From Acidobacteriota bacterium (GTDB taxonomy: Bacteria > Acidobacteriota > Blastocatellia > RBC074), in contig JAJVID010000114.1 in the NCBI GenBank assembly GCA_022072205.1, positions 18,212-58,991 on the forward strand: a stretch of DNA of 40,780 nucleotides, in the 5' to 3' direction. Numbering within the stretch: the stretch's first letter is position 1; each line of letters begins with the position of its first letter. Made by a program: the position numbers and the translations under genes. The notes beneath the pieces are model-generated. The model was not told the DNA's origin. It saw nothing but the letters and a program-made list of their open reading frames with translations, and made no database searches. Below are positions 24,971-33,933 of the stretch, one piece after another.

Positions 24971-26155
24971 TCAGCAAGCCTCGAACAATCCAGCCATCCC
25001 CTGCCCGCCGCCAATGCACATCGTCACGACGCCATATTTCGCTTTGCGACGTTGCATTTCATTCGCAATCGTTCCGACAAGACGCGAGCCGGTCATTCCG
25101 AACGGGTGGCCGATGGCAATCGAGCCGCCGTTGACGTTGAGCTTCGCCGGATCAATGCCCATGCGGTCGCGGCAATAAACCACTTGCACCGCGAAGGCTT
25201 CGTTCAATTCCCACAGATCAATATCGTCAACTTTCAGCCCGTGCCGCTTGAGTAATTTCGGAATCGCGAAGACCGGGCCGATGCCCATCTCGTCAGGCTC
25301 GCATCCGGCGACTGCGAATCCGCGAAAGATCATCAACGGTTTGACGCCGAGCTTTTCGGCTCGTTCGCGCGACATCAACAATGTCGCCGAAGCCCCGTCG
25401 GAGAGTTGCGATGAGTTGCCAGCGGTGACAGTGCCTTGTCCGCTGTTCGGATCGAAGTGCGGCTTGAGCGCAAGCAGGCCTTCGAGCGTAGTGTCGGGGC
25501 GGTTGCATTCGTCGCCTTCCAGAAAATGCTCTTCCTGCCCGGTGATCTCGCCGGTCTTTTTGTCAACGATGCCGCGTGTGACTTGCATTGGCGCGATCTC
25601 GCCTTTGAAGAATCCCTCGGCCTGGGCGCGCGCGGTTCGCTGCTGGCTCGACAGCGCGTACTCGTCCTGAGTCTCGCGGCTGATCTTGTACCTCTTGGCG
25701 ACGACTTCGGCGGTGTCGCCCATCACCATATAAATTCCCGGATAATGCTCCTGAATCCACGGATTGGGTTTGTTGTCGCGCCCCATCATCGTGATGCTCT
25801 CGACGCCGCTGCCAATGGCCACTTCAGCGCCTTCGTTGATGATCTGGTGCGCGGCCATCGCCACAGCCTGCAATCCCGAAGAGCAGAAACGATTGACCGT
25901 GACTCCGGCGACCGTGACCGGCAAGCCGGCGAGCAGAGCGGCGACGCGCGCAATGTTCGATCCCTGCGCGCCCGCCGGGTAACCGCAGCCGGTGATCACG
26001 TCTTCGACTTCCGAGTGGTCAACCTGCGGCGTTTTGCGCAAAACGTCCTTGATGCAATGCGCAAGTTGATCGTCCGGACGTGTGATGTTGAGCGAGCCGC
26101 GAAACGATTTCGCCAGCGGCGTGCGTGAACTTGCGACAACAACTGCTTCCCTCAT
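24971..26155 (-). CDS. fadA: Acetyl-CoA C-acyltransferase (3-ketoacyl-CoA thiolase)
   Basis: 394 residues. It cleaves 3-ketoacyl-CoA in the last step of beta-oxidation. The acyl-accepting Cys91 lies in NRFCSSGLQA. The conserved C-terminal motifs NGGSIAIGHPFGMTGSR (catalytic His) and CIGGGQGMAGLFE (proton-abstracting Cys) are present. Length is normal. GAGAGGATC about 8 bases before ATG supports the start. It lies 77 bases downstream of the FadB-like gene on the same strand, so together they supply hydratase, dehydrogenase and thiolase steps. The symbol is assigned by role. Confidence 0.93.
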   Translation of the reverse strand: MREAVVVASSRTPLAKSFRGSLNITRPDDQLAHCIKDVLRKTPQVDHSEVEDVITGCGYPAGAQGSNIARVAALLAGLPVTVAGVTVNRFCSSGLQAVAMAAHQIINEGAEVAIGSGVESITMMGRDNKPNPWIQEHYPGIYMVMGDTAEVVAKRYKISRETQDEYALSSQQRTARAQAEGFFKGEIAPMQVTRGIVDKKTGEITGQEEHFLEGDECNRPDTTLEGLLALKPHFDPNSGQGTVTAGNSSQLSDGASATLLMSRERAEKLGVKPLMIFRGFAVAGCEPDEMGIGPVFAIPKLLKRHGLKVDDIDLWELNEAFAVQVVYCRDRMGIDPAKLNVNGGSIAIGHPFGMTGSRLVGTIANEMQRRKAKYGVVTMCIGGGQGMAGLFEAC

Positions 26156-26181
26156 CTTTGATCCTCTCTTTCACCAAGCCA

Positions 26182-26227
26182 CACGAAGAAGCGCGAAAAA
26201 ATTCGCGAATCTTCGCGCGCCTTCGTG
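26182..26227. repeat. Imperfect inverted repeat between the fad genes
   Basis: Arms CACGAAGAAGCGCGAA (26182-26197) and TTCGCGCGCCTTCGTG (26212-26227) pair with two mismatches of 16. CACGAAG/CTTCGTG-type repeats are common intergenic elements in several phyla. It may be a spacer hairpin that tunes fadA expression. Confidence 0.5.
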
Positions 26228-26232
26228 GATGT

Positions 26233-28353
26233 CTATTTCTGTTTGTCGAAATCGGCGAACGTCCTACCCTCTTCCGCCAATCGCTTCAGTAGCGGCGCAG
26301 GCTCCCACAATTCGCCGTGCTCTTCGTGAAATTGTTTGACGCGCTCGTAGACCTTCTTCAATCCGACCGTGTCGGCGTACCACATCGGCCCGCCGCGCCA
26401 CGCCGGGTAGCCGTAGCCGTTGATGTAGATGATGTCTATGTCAACCGCCCGCAGCGCGATGCCTTCTTCGAGAATTTTCGCGCCTTCGTTGATCAGCGCG
26501 TACTGCGTGCGTTCGATGATCTCTTCCTCAGTAATCGCGCGGCGCTTGATGCCCTGCTCGGCTGCGGCCTGCTCGATCAGTTTGTCAACTTCGGGATCGG
26601 GAATGCGGTTGCGGTTCTCGTCGTATTTGTACCAGCCCGCGCCGGTCTTCTGCCCGTAACGGCCCATCTCGCAGAGTTGGTCGGCGACTTTCGGATGACG
26701 CACGCCGGGCTTTTGCAGATGCGCGTGCTCCTTGCGAATGCGCCAGCCGACGTCAAGACCGGCGAGGTCTCCGACGGCGAGCGGCCCCATCGCCATTCCG
26801 AATTTGTACAAAGCCCCGTCAACATCCTGCGGCGCGGCGCCTTCTTCGACCAGGAACTGCGCCTCGCGCCCGTACTGGTGCAGCATCCGGTTGCCGACGA
26901 AGCCGTAGCAGTTGCCGACGAGCGCGCCGACTTTCTTCAGCCGTTTCGACAGCGACATCGAAGTCGCAATGACTTCTTTGCTCGTCGCACGCCCTCGAAC
27001 GATTTCGAGCAATCGCATCACGTTCGCCGGGCTGAAGTAGTGATGGCCGATGACGAACTCCGGCCTTGAAGTCGCCGAAGCGATTTCGTCAATGTTGAGC
27101 GTCGAAGTGTTTGAAGCTAGAACCGCGCCAGGTTTGGCGATTTTGTCGAGTTCGCCGAAGACCTGCTTCTTCAGTTCCATTCCTTCAAACACCGCTTCAG
27201 TGATGATGTCCGCTTCTTCAAAACCGTCGTAGCTGAGTTGCGGCGTGATCAACGCCAACCGTTTGTCCATCACCTCTTGCGAGAAACGGCCTTTCTTCAC
27301 GGAGTTTTCGTAGTTCTTGCGGATTGTCGCCATCCCGCGATCCAGCGCTTCCTGCGTCGTTTCCTTCACGATCACCGGGATGCCTGCGTTGGCGTAATTC
27401 ATCGCGATGCCGCCACCCATTGTGCCCGCGCCGATGACTGCGGCTTTTTTGATTTCAATCAGTTTGGTGTCTTTCGGCACATCGGGAATCTTCTGGACCT
27501 CGCGCTCGCCGAAGAAGACGTGGATCATCGCTTTTGATTGATCGGAGAAGAGGCATTGTTTGAATAGTTCGGCTTCGCGCGCGCAGCCTTCGTCAAATGA
27601 AAGCTTCGTCGCGGCTTCGACCGCGTCAATCGCAGCGAGCGGCGCCATCATCCCGCGCGCAGTCTTTTTCGCCTGCGCGCGAGCCGCTTCAAAGATCGCG
27701 GCGTTCGTCGCTTCGTCCCCGAGTTTGTCGTTGCGTTCGCGCGTCTTCGGTGGCTTTTCTCCGCTCGCGATCTTTTCACGCAGGAAAGCGATTGCGCCCT
27801 GCAATAGATCGCCTTCGACAACGCGGTCAACAACGCTAAGCGACGCGGCTTCTTTCGCGCCAATCGGATTGCCGTCGGCGCACATCTGTGTGGCTTTGGC
27901 GACGCCCGCCAATCGCGGCAGACGTTGCGTTCCAGCCGCGCCGGGAATCAAACCGAGTTTGACTTCAGGCTGGCCGACTTGGGCTGAAGGGACCGCGACG
28001 CGGTAATGAAAGCCCATCGCGACTTCAAGTCCGCCGCCAAACGCCGTGCCGTGAATCGCGGCGACCGTCGGCTTTGGGCAATCTTCAATCGCTTTGATCA
28101 CGTCCAGAAAGTTGATACCTTCCTTGCGTTGGCCGGAAGTGATCTTGCCGAACTCTTTGATGTCGGCGCCGGCGATGAAAGTCTGGCCCGCGCCGATCAT
28201 CACAGCGCCCCGGATCGAATCGTCGTTTTTGACCTGCTCGATGGCCGCCGCGATGCCTTCGGGCACGCCGGGGCTGAGCGCGTTGACGGGAGGGTTGTTG
28301 ACAGTGATGACGCCGATTTCGCCATCGCGGGTTAAAGACACAAGCTCGCTCAT
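26233..28353 (-). CDS. Enoyl-CoA hydratase/3-hydroxyacyl-CoA dehydrogenase, FadB/FadJ-like
   Basis: 706 residues, a bifunctional beta-oxidation enzyme. The N-terminal crotonase domain (1-190) has TFIAGADIKEF (oxyanion loop), HGTAFGGGLEVAMGFHYR and PEVKLGLIPGAAGTQRLPRL with the catalytic Glu. The dehydrogenase domain starts with AAVIGAGTMGGGIAMNYANA (NAD-binding) and has VIGHHYFSPANVMRLLEIV with the catalytic His. Two C-terminal HAD domains follow (GFVGNRMLHQYGREA; NGYGYPAWRGGPMWYAD). It resembles the peroxisomal-type single-chain enzyme. GAGAGGAGC before ATG is a good start signal. It is the first gene of a fad operon. Confidence 0.95.
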   Translation of the reverse strand: MSELVSLTRDGEIGVITVNNPPVNALSPGVPEGIAAAIEQVKNDDSIRGAVMIGAGQTFIAGADIKEFGKITSGQRKEGINFLDVIKAIEDCPKPTVAAIHGTAFGGGLEVAMGFHYRVAVPSAQVGQPEVKLGLIPGAAGTQRLPRLAGVAKATQMCADGNPIGAKEAASLSVVDRVVEGDLLQGAIAFLREKIASGEKPPKTRERNDKLGDEATNAAIFEAARAQAKKTARGMMAPLAAIDAVEAATKLSFDEGCAREAELFKQCLFSDQSKAMIHVFFGEREVQKIPDVPKDTKLIEIKKAAVIGAGTMGGGIAMNYANAGIPVIVKETTQEALDRGMATIRKNYENSVKKGRFSQEVMDKRLALITPQLSYDGFEEADIITEAVFEGMELKKQVFGELDKIAKPGAVLASNTSTLNIDEIASATSRPEFVIGHHYFSPANVMRLLEIVRGRATSKEVIATSMSLSKRLKKVGALVGNCYGFVGNRMLHQYGREAQFLVEEGAAPQDVDGALYKFGMAMGPLAVGDLAGLDVGWRIRKEHAHLQKPGVRHPKVADQLCEMGRYGQKTGAGWYKYDENRNRIPDPEVDKLIEQAAAEQGIKRRAITEEEIIERTQYALINEGAKILEEGIALRAVDIDIIYINGYGYPAWRGGPMWYADTVGLKKVYERVKQFHEEHGELWEPAPLLKRLAEEGRTFADFDKQK

Positions 28354-28445
28354 TTCGCTGATGCTCCTCTCGATAAAATGATTGCTCGATGTTTTGGGAA
28401 AGATTTACTGACCGCTCGGTAGGCTACGATCAATCCGGCGTCGCG

Positions 28446-29030
28446 TCAAGATTTGTGGTGAATCAGGCCTGTTGGTTGATGCTGTTTTTCTTTCATCCGT
28501 TCGATCATCATCTGGTTGAATTGTTCCGACTGGCCGCGCGGCACGCTGAGCGTCTTCCATTCGGCTGATTTCAGATGCTTGGCCAGAAAAACGATCTGGC
28601 CGACGTGCGTCGCGTAATGCGACAACTGGCGGCTGATCGCCTGCGCGACGGTGTGCGGCTCCTGGCGGATCATCACGGTTCGCGTCACATCTTCCGGCTT
28701 CAAAGCTTCGACCGCGTCGAACACATATTTCCAGCCCTGCTCCCACCATTGCGTCAGATCATCGCGCGTCGTGTTCGCGTCAATGATGAACTCCTGGTCG
28801 CGATGTCGGTCGGGTTTTTCGCCGTCGCTGGTCAGAAAATTCACCCAGCGCGAACGCATGTTGCCGGCCAGATGTTTGACGATGACGGCAACGCTGTTGC
28901 TTTCGGGATCGAGCGCGATGAAGAACTGTTCACTATCGAGCTGTTCCATCGCGCGGTCGCCCAGCTTTTTCAAATTGCGGAATTCAGCGATGGCCGTTTC
29001 CAGATAATGCGGCGCCAGATTTTCAGGCAT
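28446..29030 (-). CDS. DinB-family protein (DUF1572)
   Basis: 194 residues of mostly helical protein. VIVKHLAGNMRSRW and QLSHYATHVGQIVFLAKHLK provide the three conserved histidines that form the DinB metal site. The family overlaps with thiol-dependent S-transferases and has many unassigned members. The gene ends 92 bases before the fad operon start on the same strand and lies 12 bases downstream of the GNAT gene, so the two are probably co-transcribed. Confidence 0.85.
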   Translation of the reverse strand: MPENLAPHYLETAIAEFRNLKKLGDRAMEQLDSEQFFIALDPESNSVAVIVKHLAGNMRSRWVNFLTSDGEKPDRHRDQEFIIDANTTRDDLTQWWEQGWKYVFDAVEALKPEDVTRTVMIRQEPHTVAQAISRQLSHYATHVGQIVFLAKHLKSAEWKTLSVPRGQSEQFNQMMIERMKEKQHQPTGLIHHKS

Positions 29031-29042
29031 AACGGTGTCCCC

Positions 29043-29558
29043 CTATTCTCGAATGATGGCGTAGATGAATTCATCCATCACCTGATTCTCTTTGACGATG
29101 GCTTTTCGCAACCGGCCTTCAAACTGGTAGCCGGCTTTTTCGAGCACGCGCATTGACGCGGGATTCCATTCCAGCACGCCCGCGTAAATCCGGCTCAGGT
29201 CGAACTTCTCGAATCCCCATCGGGTCAGCGCGCGCACGGCTTCGGTCACAATACCGCGTCCCCAATAAGCTTCACCCAGCCAATAACCGATCTCCGCCGT
29301 GCATCGGTAAATGTCGTCTTTCAAAACCAGTCCTATTCCGCCCGCAGCTTCTCCCTCAACGACGATGGCGAAATTGGTTTGTGGGTATTCCTCGCCGGCC
29401 AGGCGAATCCACTCGCGCGCGTCTTCCAGCGTGTACGGGTGAGGGAAGCGGTCGCGCACGTTGCGCCAGATGTTGCGATTGTTCGCGTGCATAACCAGCG
29501 ACTCTTCATCGCCGGATCGCCACGGGCGGATCACGCAATTTTTCAGTCTGAGTTCCAT
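29043..29558 (-). CDS. GNAT-family N-acetyltransferase (RimJ/RimL type)
   Basis: 171 residues from ATG 29558. Motifs are LRLKNCVIRPWRSGDEESL, AEIGYWLGEAYWGRGIVTEA (acetyl-CoA-binding loop) and LEWNPASMRVLEKAGYQFEG, the RimJ/RimL-like C-terminal signature. Substrate is unknown, either a protein N-terminus or a small amine. The open frame extends upstream only because the heptamer repeat reads as NHQPPTTNHQPPT, so the shorter start is preferred. No Shine-Dalgarno is visible, since the repeat occupies its place. Confidence 0.85.
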   Translation of the reverse strand: MELRLKNCVIRPWRSGDEESLVMHANNRNIWRNVRDRFPHPYTLEDAREWIRLAGEEYPQTNFAIVVEGEAAGGIGLVLKDDIYRCTAEIGYWLGEAYWGRGIVTEAVRALTRWGFEKFDLSRIYAGVLEWNPASMRVLEKAGYQFEGRLRKAIVKENQVMDEFIYAIIRE

Positions 29559-29560
29559 AG

Positions 29561-29640
29561 TTGGTGGTTGGTGGTTGGTGGTTGGTGGTTGGTGGTTGGT
29601 TTTGCTTTTACCAACCACCAATCACCAACCATTGACCACC
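29561..29640. repeat. Heptanucleotide tandem repeat with inverted copies (locus 1)
   Basis: The unit TTGGTGG is repeated 5.7 times without error (29561-29600). After a T-rich 10-base spacer come imperfect reverse-complement units (29611-29640, including CCAATCACCAACC), so the whole can fold into a hairpin. It fills the gap between the PhyH stop and the GNAT start. A related element occurs at 32919-32982. Confidence 0.85.
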
Positions 29641-29641
29641 A

Positions 29642-30490
29642 TCAGAAACCGCGCGGCGGCATATCGGGCGAGCGGCGCAGCCAGTTTCCCGCCGGGTATT
29701 CGCACGCGCCGTCAATAACGTGCAGCGTGTAAGCATGGCGCGATTTGGGCGAACGGTTGGCGTAGCTCAAATGCGGCAATAGCCCGTGCAGAATAATCAG
29801 CGCGCCCTGCCTGGCTTCGAGCGGCGCAAGCATAAAATCGGGCCACGGCGAATCGTCGAGCGTTTCAAATTTCGTTCCGCCTACGGGGGCGCGAACGAAG
29901 CGTTTCTTCAATCCGAGTTTGTGTCCGCCTGGAATCGCCCACATACAGCCGTTCTCCTGCGTCGCGTCTTCGAGCGCGAACCAGAATCCGGTGACGCTCA
30001 TCGGCTCGGTGTAAAGAAACGTCGCATCCTGATGGCAGACGACCTCTCCGCCGATATGCGGTTGTTTGAAAATGTACATTGATTGAAGCGGCAGCGGCTG
30101 TTTGTAGTTCAGATCGGCGCAGATCGCCGCCAGCCGAGGCTCCCGCGAAAAACTGTCAAACACCGGGTCGAGATCGTGCAGCGCGTGGCCGATCTTGTTG
30201 ATCGAGCGCTCCTTGTTCTGCTTTAGATCGCCGTCTGGCGTGAAAGCGTCTTCTTCAAAGAAGAAACGAATTTTGTCGCCAGAATCAAGAAAGTAATCGT
30301 CGCTCACGCGAGTCTGTTCGCGCGTCGAAAAGATCGAGATCACCCCCTGCGGATCGAAATCGCGGACAAGCTCTTCAGCGCGCCTTTTCAACCGTTCGCA
30401 CTCTTCGTGACTCGCAAAATTTTCGATTACGAGGAACCCGTCGCGCAGGTAAGAAGCAAGTTGTCGTTCGGTGAGTCCCGGCATGATCAT
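29642..30490 (-). CDS. Phytanoyl-CoA dioxygenase (PhyH)-family protein
   Basis: 282 residues, a non-haem Fe(II)/2-oxoglutarate oxygenase. The iron site is visible as VVCHQDATFLYTEP (HxD) with a distal His in LIILHGLLPHLSYANRSP, where the following Arg would bind 2-oxoglutarate. GFWFALEDATQENGCMWAIP is the family's conserved core. Substrate is unknown; family members hydroxylate lipids and small molecules. ATG 30490 overlaps the stop of the chromate-transporter gene (ATGA), so translation is coupled. The long upstream open frame to 30916 is antisense-like Arg/Gly-rich sequence inside that gene and is not used. Confidence 0.9.
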   Translation of the reverse strand: MIMPGLTERQLASYLRDGFLVIENFASHEECERLKRRAEELVRDFDPQGVISIFSTREQTRVSDDYFLDSGDKIRFFFEEDAFTPDGDLKQNKERSINKIGHALHDLDPVFDSFSREPRLAAICADLNYKQPLPLQSMYIFKQPHIGGEVVCHQDATFLYTEPMSVTGFWFALEDATQENGCMWAIPGGHKLGLKKRFVRAPVGGTKFETLDDSPWPDFMLAPLEARQGALIILHGLLPHLSYANRSPKSRHAYTLHVIDGACEYPAGNWLRRSPDMPPRGF

Positions 30491-32097
30491 TTGAAAATGA
30501 AAGGCAGTTCGCGCGAAATCACCCATTGCAGCAACCCGCAGCCCAGAACGATGACGATGGGATTGAGTTTCGCGCGCAGCATCAACAGACAGGAGAGCGT
30601 CGCGACGCCGAACCCCGTGGCGCCGCTCACGCCCGATTTGGCCAGGGTCACGCCCGCCGCCGCCAGCATCCCGACCACCGCCGGAGCGACCCCGGCCAGA
30701 AAAGCCTGGACGTGGAAATTTGTTCGGAAGCGATTGATCGAAGTCCCGGCGATCACGGTCATCACGAAAGACGGCAGGAACGCCGCTATCGTCGTCGCAA
30801 TCGCGCCGGTGACGCCCGCGACTTTGTACCCGATGAAGGTCGCCGTGATCAGCACCGGGCCTGGTGTGATCTGGCCGAACGCCACCCCGTCGGCGAACGT
30901 CTGATGATCCATCCACTGATGCACCTGAACGATGTCGGTTTCAATCTGCGGGATTATGACATAGCCTCCGCCGAAGGTGACCGTGCCGATGCGCAGAAAG
31001 ATCGTTATCAAATGCCAGACCGTAACCATCTTTCCCAGAAAGGGCCAGGTGAGCAACAGAACCAGGGGAAGCAGCGAGAAGGATCGTAACTTGCTCGGCG
31101 CTCCCTTTTTTTCCGCGAGAGGAACCGCAGGAGTTTCTTCGCCCGCATCTTTGCCAGCGCGCCGCCGTTCCGGTTCTTCGCCATCGGTTTTGTCGCCAGC
31201 GTCATCATCAGCCCTGCTCGCGCCTGGTCCGTCGCTGGTCTCCTTTGAGGTTTTCTTTTCGGGCAGCGAAACCTCGACTTTGTAATCCTCACCGAGGTCG
31301 TCGGTGTGTTCGATGGCGTGTTCGATCATTTCGGCGGCGTGTTGCCGCGCTTGTTGCTCGACGGCGATGCTGCGTGCGCTGGCCTGATGCTCTTTTCGCC
31401 ACCGGTGGCGGACTTGCTGGCGCGCGCGCGTCTTGTAGGAGCGAATCAGAATTCCGATGATTCCGGCCAGCAGTACGACTTCGGCTACGGTGGTCTGAGT
31501 GAAGATGAGCATGAATCCAGCGGCCACGCCGACCTCCAAATGCCATTGTTGTTGCATGGCAGTCTGACCCAGCCGCACCGTGGTCGCTGCAATCAGACCG
31601 ACCACCGCCGCGTTGAAACCTTGAAAGACGCGCTGCGCGTCGGGGAAATGGATCAGATAACTATGCGCCACAGTCAGCCCGATCATCGCCAGAAACGACG
31701 GCAGCACGAAGCCCGTGACCGACGCCAGCGCGCCGCGAATTCCTCCCAGCTTCAGACCGATGTAGGTGATGGCGTTGACGGCATTGGCGCCAGGCAGACT
31801 TTGCGCCAGCGAAACCGCATCCAGGAATTCCTCTTCCGAGAGCCATCGGTGTTCGTAGGCCACGACGCGGCGAACGTGCGCAATCACCGCGAGGCCGCCG
31901 CCGAATCCGGTCGCGCCCAGCTTCAGGAAAGTTTGGGCAAGCGCCCGCCATTCGACCCTCTCCTCTTGCGGGGCGAATTGCCTGACGATCCATTCGCGCC
32001 ACCTGCCGCGCATCTGGCTGCGGAACTGAAGGCCGAGATTGATCAGCATTGTGACCAATGCTGATTTGTATCTGGTTCTTTCGACTGTCTCACTCAC
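30487..32097 (-). CDS. chrA: Chromate transporter, long-chain ChrA (CHR family)
   Basis: 536 residues. Two homologous CHR halves are visible: FLKLGATGFGGGLAVIAHVR with LAQSLPGANAVNAITYIG (about 55-125), and GTVTFGGGYVIIPQIETD with AFGQITPGPVLITATFIGYK (about 375-430). Several membrane helices lie in each half. They are joined by an unusually long, charged cytoplasmic linker of about 110 residues (about 230-340, Lys/Glu/Arg/Asp-rich). CHR proteins export chromate from the cytoplasm. The annotated start is GTG 32097. The 3' end overlaps a PhyH-family gene. Confidence 0.9.
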   Translation of the reverse strand: MSETVERTRYKSALVTMLINLGLQFRSQMRGRWREWIVRQFAPQEERVEWRALAQTFLKLGATGFGGGLAVIAHVRRVVAYEHRWLSEEEFLDAVSLAQSLPGANAVNAITYIGLKLGGIRGALASVTGFVLPSFLAMIGLTVAHSYLIHFPDAQRVFQGFNAAVVGLIAATTVRLGQTAMQQQWHLEVGVAAGFMLIFTQTTVAEVVLLAGIIGILIRSYKTRARQQVRHRWRKEHQASARSIAVEQQARQHAAEMIEHAIEHTDDLGEDYKVEVSLPEKKTSKETSDGPGASRADDDAGDKTDGEEPERRRAGKDAGEETPAVPLAEKKGAPSKLRSFSLLPLVLLLTWPFLGKMVTVWHLITIFLRIGTVTFGGGYVIIPQIETDIVQVHQWMDHQTFADGVAFGQITPGPVLITATFIGYKVAGVTGAIATTIAAFLPSFVMTVIAGTSINRFRTNFHVQAFLAGVAPAVVGMLAAAGVTLAKSGVSGATGFGVATLSCLLMLRAKLNPIVIVLGCGLLQWVISRELPFIFK

Positions 32098-32234
32098 CTT
32101 CTCTTACCCACTTGTTTTCTTTTACTGTCTTGACCGCCTCTCCACTGGCGGTTTCGATCCGGGCGCGCCATCTGTTCTGACCGCAACGCCGATAGAATAG
32201 TTTGTAATGCGTCTGGATGCTACAATCCGAATAT

Positions 32235-32918
32235 ATGTCGAATCAACGAATAGCTATTATCGGCGGGACGGGCGATCAGGGCAAAGGGCTTGCTCTCCGC
32301 TGGGCGCGCGCCGGGTTTGAAATCATCATCGGATCGCGCGACGCGGAACGCGCAAAGATCGCCGCCTCCTCGATGCGCGCAACTCTGGCTGATTTCGATT
32401 CAACCAATGCAGGCATTGAAGGAGCGGCGAACGCGGACGCGGCGGCCGGCGCTTCGATCATCGCGCTGACCGTTCCGTTCGCAGCGCACATTATCACGCT
32501 CAAGGAGATTCACGGCAAAATTCAACCCGGTTCATTGCTCATTGACGTCACTGTCCCACTCGAACCTGCCATCGGCGGCAAACCGACGCGCGTGCTGGGC
32601 GTGTGGGCGGGATCGGCGGCGGAGCAGTGTCGGGAACTCGCGCCGAAGGATGTTCAAGTAGTTTCAGCTTTCCAAAACGCCGGGGCCGACGCCCTGGCCG
32701 ATCTCGCTCACGAAGTGGAATGCGACATCATCGTTTGCGGCGACGACAAAGAAGCTAAACAGCGCGCCCGCCCGTTGGTCGAAGCCGTTCCCGGTTGCCG
32801 TTACGTTGATGGCGGCCCACTCGCCAATTCGCGCACGGTCGAGGCGGTCACGGCCCTGCTGATCGGGTTCAATATCCGATACAAAACTCACACTGGATTG
32901 CGAATCACTGGAATTTAG
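32235..32918 (+). CDS. npdG: NADPH-dependent F420 reductase (NpdG/Fno-like)
   Basis: 227 residues from ATG 32235. The N-terminal Rossmann motif IAIIGGTGDQGKGLALRWAR and IIGSRDAERAK fit NADP binding. IALTVPFAAH, VSAFQNAGADAL, VDGGPLANSRTVE and the C-terminal THTGLRITGI follow the F420:NADP oxidoreductase pattern. The enzyme moves hydride between F420H2 and NADP. Only this gene of F420 metabolism is in the window. A TACAAT 8 bases before the ATG and the lack of a Shine-Dalgarno could mean a leaderless transcript. It is divergent from chrA. Confidence 0.82.
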   Translation: MSNQRIAIIGGTGDQGKGLALRWARAGFEIIIGSRDAERAKIAASSMRATLADFDSTNAGIEGAANADAAAGASIIALTVPFAAHIITLKEIHGKIQPGSLLIDVTVPLEPAIGGKPTRVLGVWAGSAAEQCRELAPKDVQVVSAFQNAGADALADLAHEVECDIIVCGDDKEAKQRARPLVEAVPGCRYVDGGPLANSRTVEAVTALLIGFNIRYKTHTGLRITGI

Positions 32919-32982
32919 TGGTGGCTGGTGATTAACAAAATCGCTTATTACCGCCAGCCGCCAATCACCAACCGCCAGCCGC
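32919..32982. repeat. Heptamer inverted-repeat element (locus 2)
   Basis: TGGTGGCTGGTGATTA (32919-32934), a short spacer, then CCGCCAG-CCGCCAA-TCACCAA-CCGCCAG-CCGC (32951-32981). The units are the same 7-base type as at 29561-29640, and both loci share CCAATCACCAACC. It fills the gap between the npdG stop and the coaA ATG. Confidence 0.72.
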
Positions 32983-32989
32983 AACTTTT

Positions 32990-33925
32990 ATGCCCCTCTC
33001 ACCCTACATTGATTTAACCCGCGACGAATGGAGCCGGTTGCGCAACTCCACTCCGCTGACGCTGACCGAAGACAATCTGGCCGACTTGCGCGGCATCAAC
33101 GAACAGCTTTCGCTGCGCGATGTCGAAGAGATTTATCTGCCGTTGTCGCGATTGCTGAACCTTTACGTTGACGCGACGCAGAAACTGCACAAGGCCACGC
33201 ACACCTTCCTCGGCAATTCGACGGAGAAAGTTCCGTATGTCATAGGCGTCGCGGGCAGCGTGGCCGTCGGCAAGAGCACTACGGCGCGCATCCTTCAGGC
33301 GCTGCTTGCGCGATGGCCCAACCATCCGAAGGTTGATCTGGTCACGACTGACGGGTTTCTGTTCTCCAACGCTGTTCTGGAAGCGCGCGGCCTGATGAAG
33401 CGCAAAGGATTTCCCGAAAGTTATGACCGCCGCCGCCTGGTCAAATTCGTCGCCGACGTGAAGTCGGGAGCCTGTGAAATCAGCGCTCCCGTTTATTCGC
33501 ATCTGGCTTATGACATCGTGCCTGGCCAGGAGCAGGTTGTCAGAAAGCCTGACATCATGATTCTGGAAGGATTGAACGTATTGCAGACCGGTGTTGGCAG
33601 CGCCGAGAATTATTCGCCGATTTTCGTCTCGGATTATTTCGATTTTTCGATCTACGTTGACGCCGACGAAGATTATGTCAGACATTGGTACGTCGAACGT
33701 TTTCTCACCCTTCGTCGCACGGCGTTCCTCGACCCAGCTTCGTATTTCCGTCGTTACGCGGGTTTGTCCGATGAGGAGGCGCGCGAAAAAGCTCTGTCAA
33801 TCTGGAACGAGATCAACGGCGTGAACTTGAGGGAAAACATTCTGCCGACGCGCTCGCGCGCCCATCTGATTCTGGAAAAAGGCGCGGATCATTCGGTGCA
33901 GAATGTGAAGCTGAGGAAGCTCTAG
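32990..33925 (+). CDS. coaA: Type I pantothenate kinase
   Basis: 311 residues. It phosphorylates pantothenate, the first step of coenzyme A synthesis. The N-terminus ([15 protein letters not shown]) and the Walker A motif [19 protein letters not shown] (about 84-102) are typical, followed by [45 protein letters not shown] and [12 protein letters not shown]. Length equals the E. coli enzyme within a few residues. No ribosome site is apparent before ATG 32990, because the heptamer repeat ends 8 bases upstream. It is convergent with the glycosyltransferase gene (8-base gap). Confidence 0.95.
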   Translation: MPLSPYIDLTRDEWSRLRNSTPLTLTEDNLADLRGINEQLSLRDVEEIYLPLSRLLNLYVDATQKLHKATHTFLGNSTEKVPYVIGVAGSVAVGKSTTARILQALLARWPNHPKVDLVTTDGFLFSNAVLEARGLMKRKGFPESYDRRRLVKFVADVKSGACEISAPVYSHLAYDIVPGQEQVVRKPDIMILEGLNVLQTGVGSAENYSPIFVSDYFDFSIYVDADEDYVRHWYVERFLTLRRTAFLDPASYFRRYAGLSDEEAREKALSIWNEINGVNLRENILPTRSRAHLILEKGADHSVQNVKLRKL

Positions 33926-33933
33926 CTTGTGGC

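Noticed and set aside
29561..29640. CRISPR array
   Set aside because: Repeat unit is 7 bases with no spacers; it is a simple tandem repeat with inverted copies.
30491..30916. 142-codon N-terminal extension of the PhyH protein
   Set aside because: Low-complexity Arg/Gly/Asp sequence lying inside the chrA coding region in another frame; the ATGA overlap start at 30490 is better.
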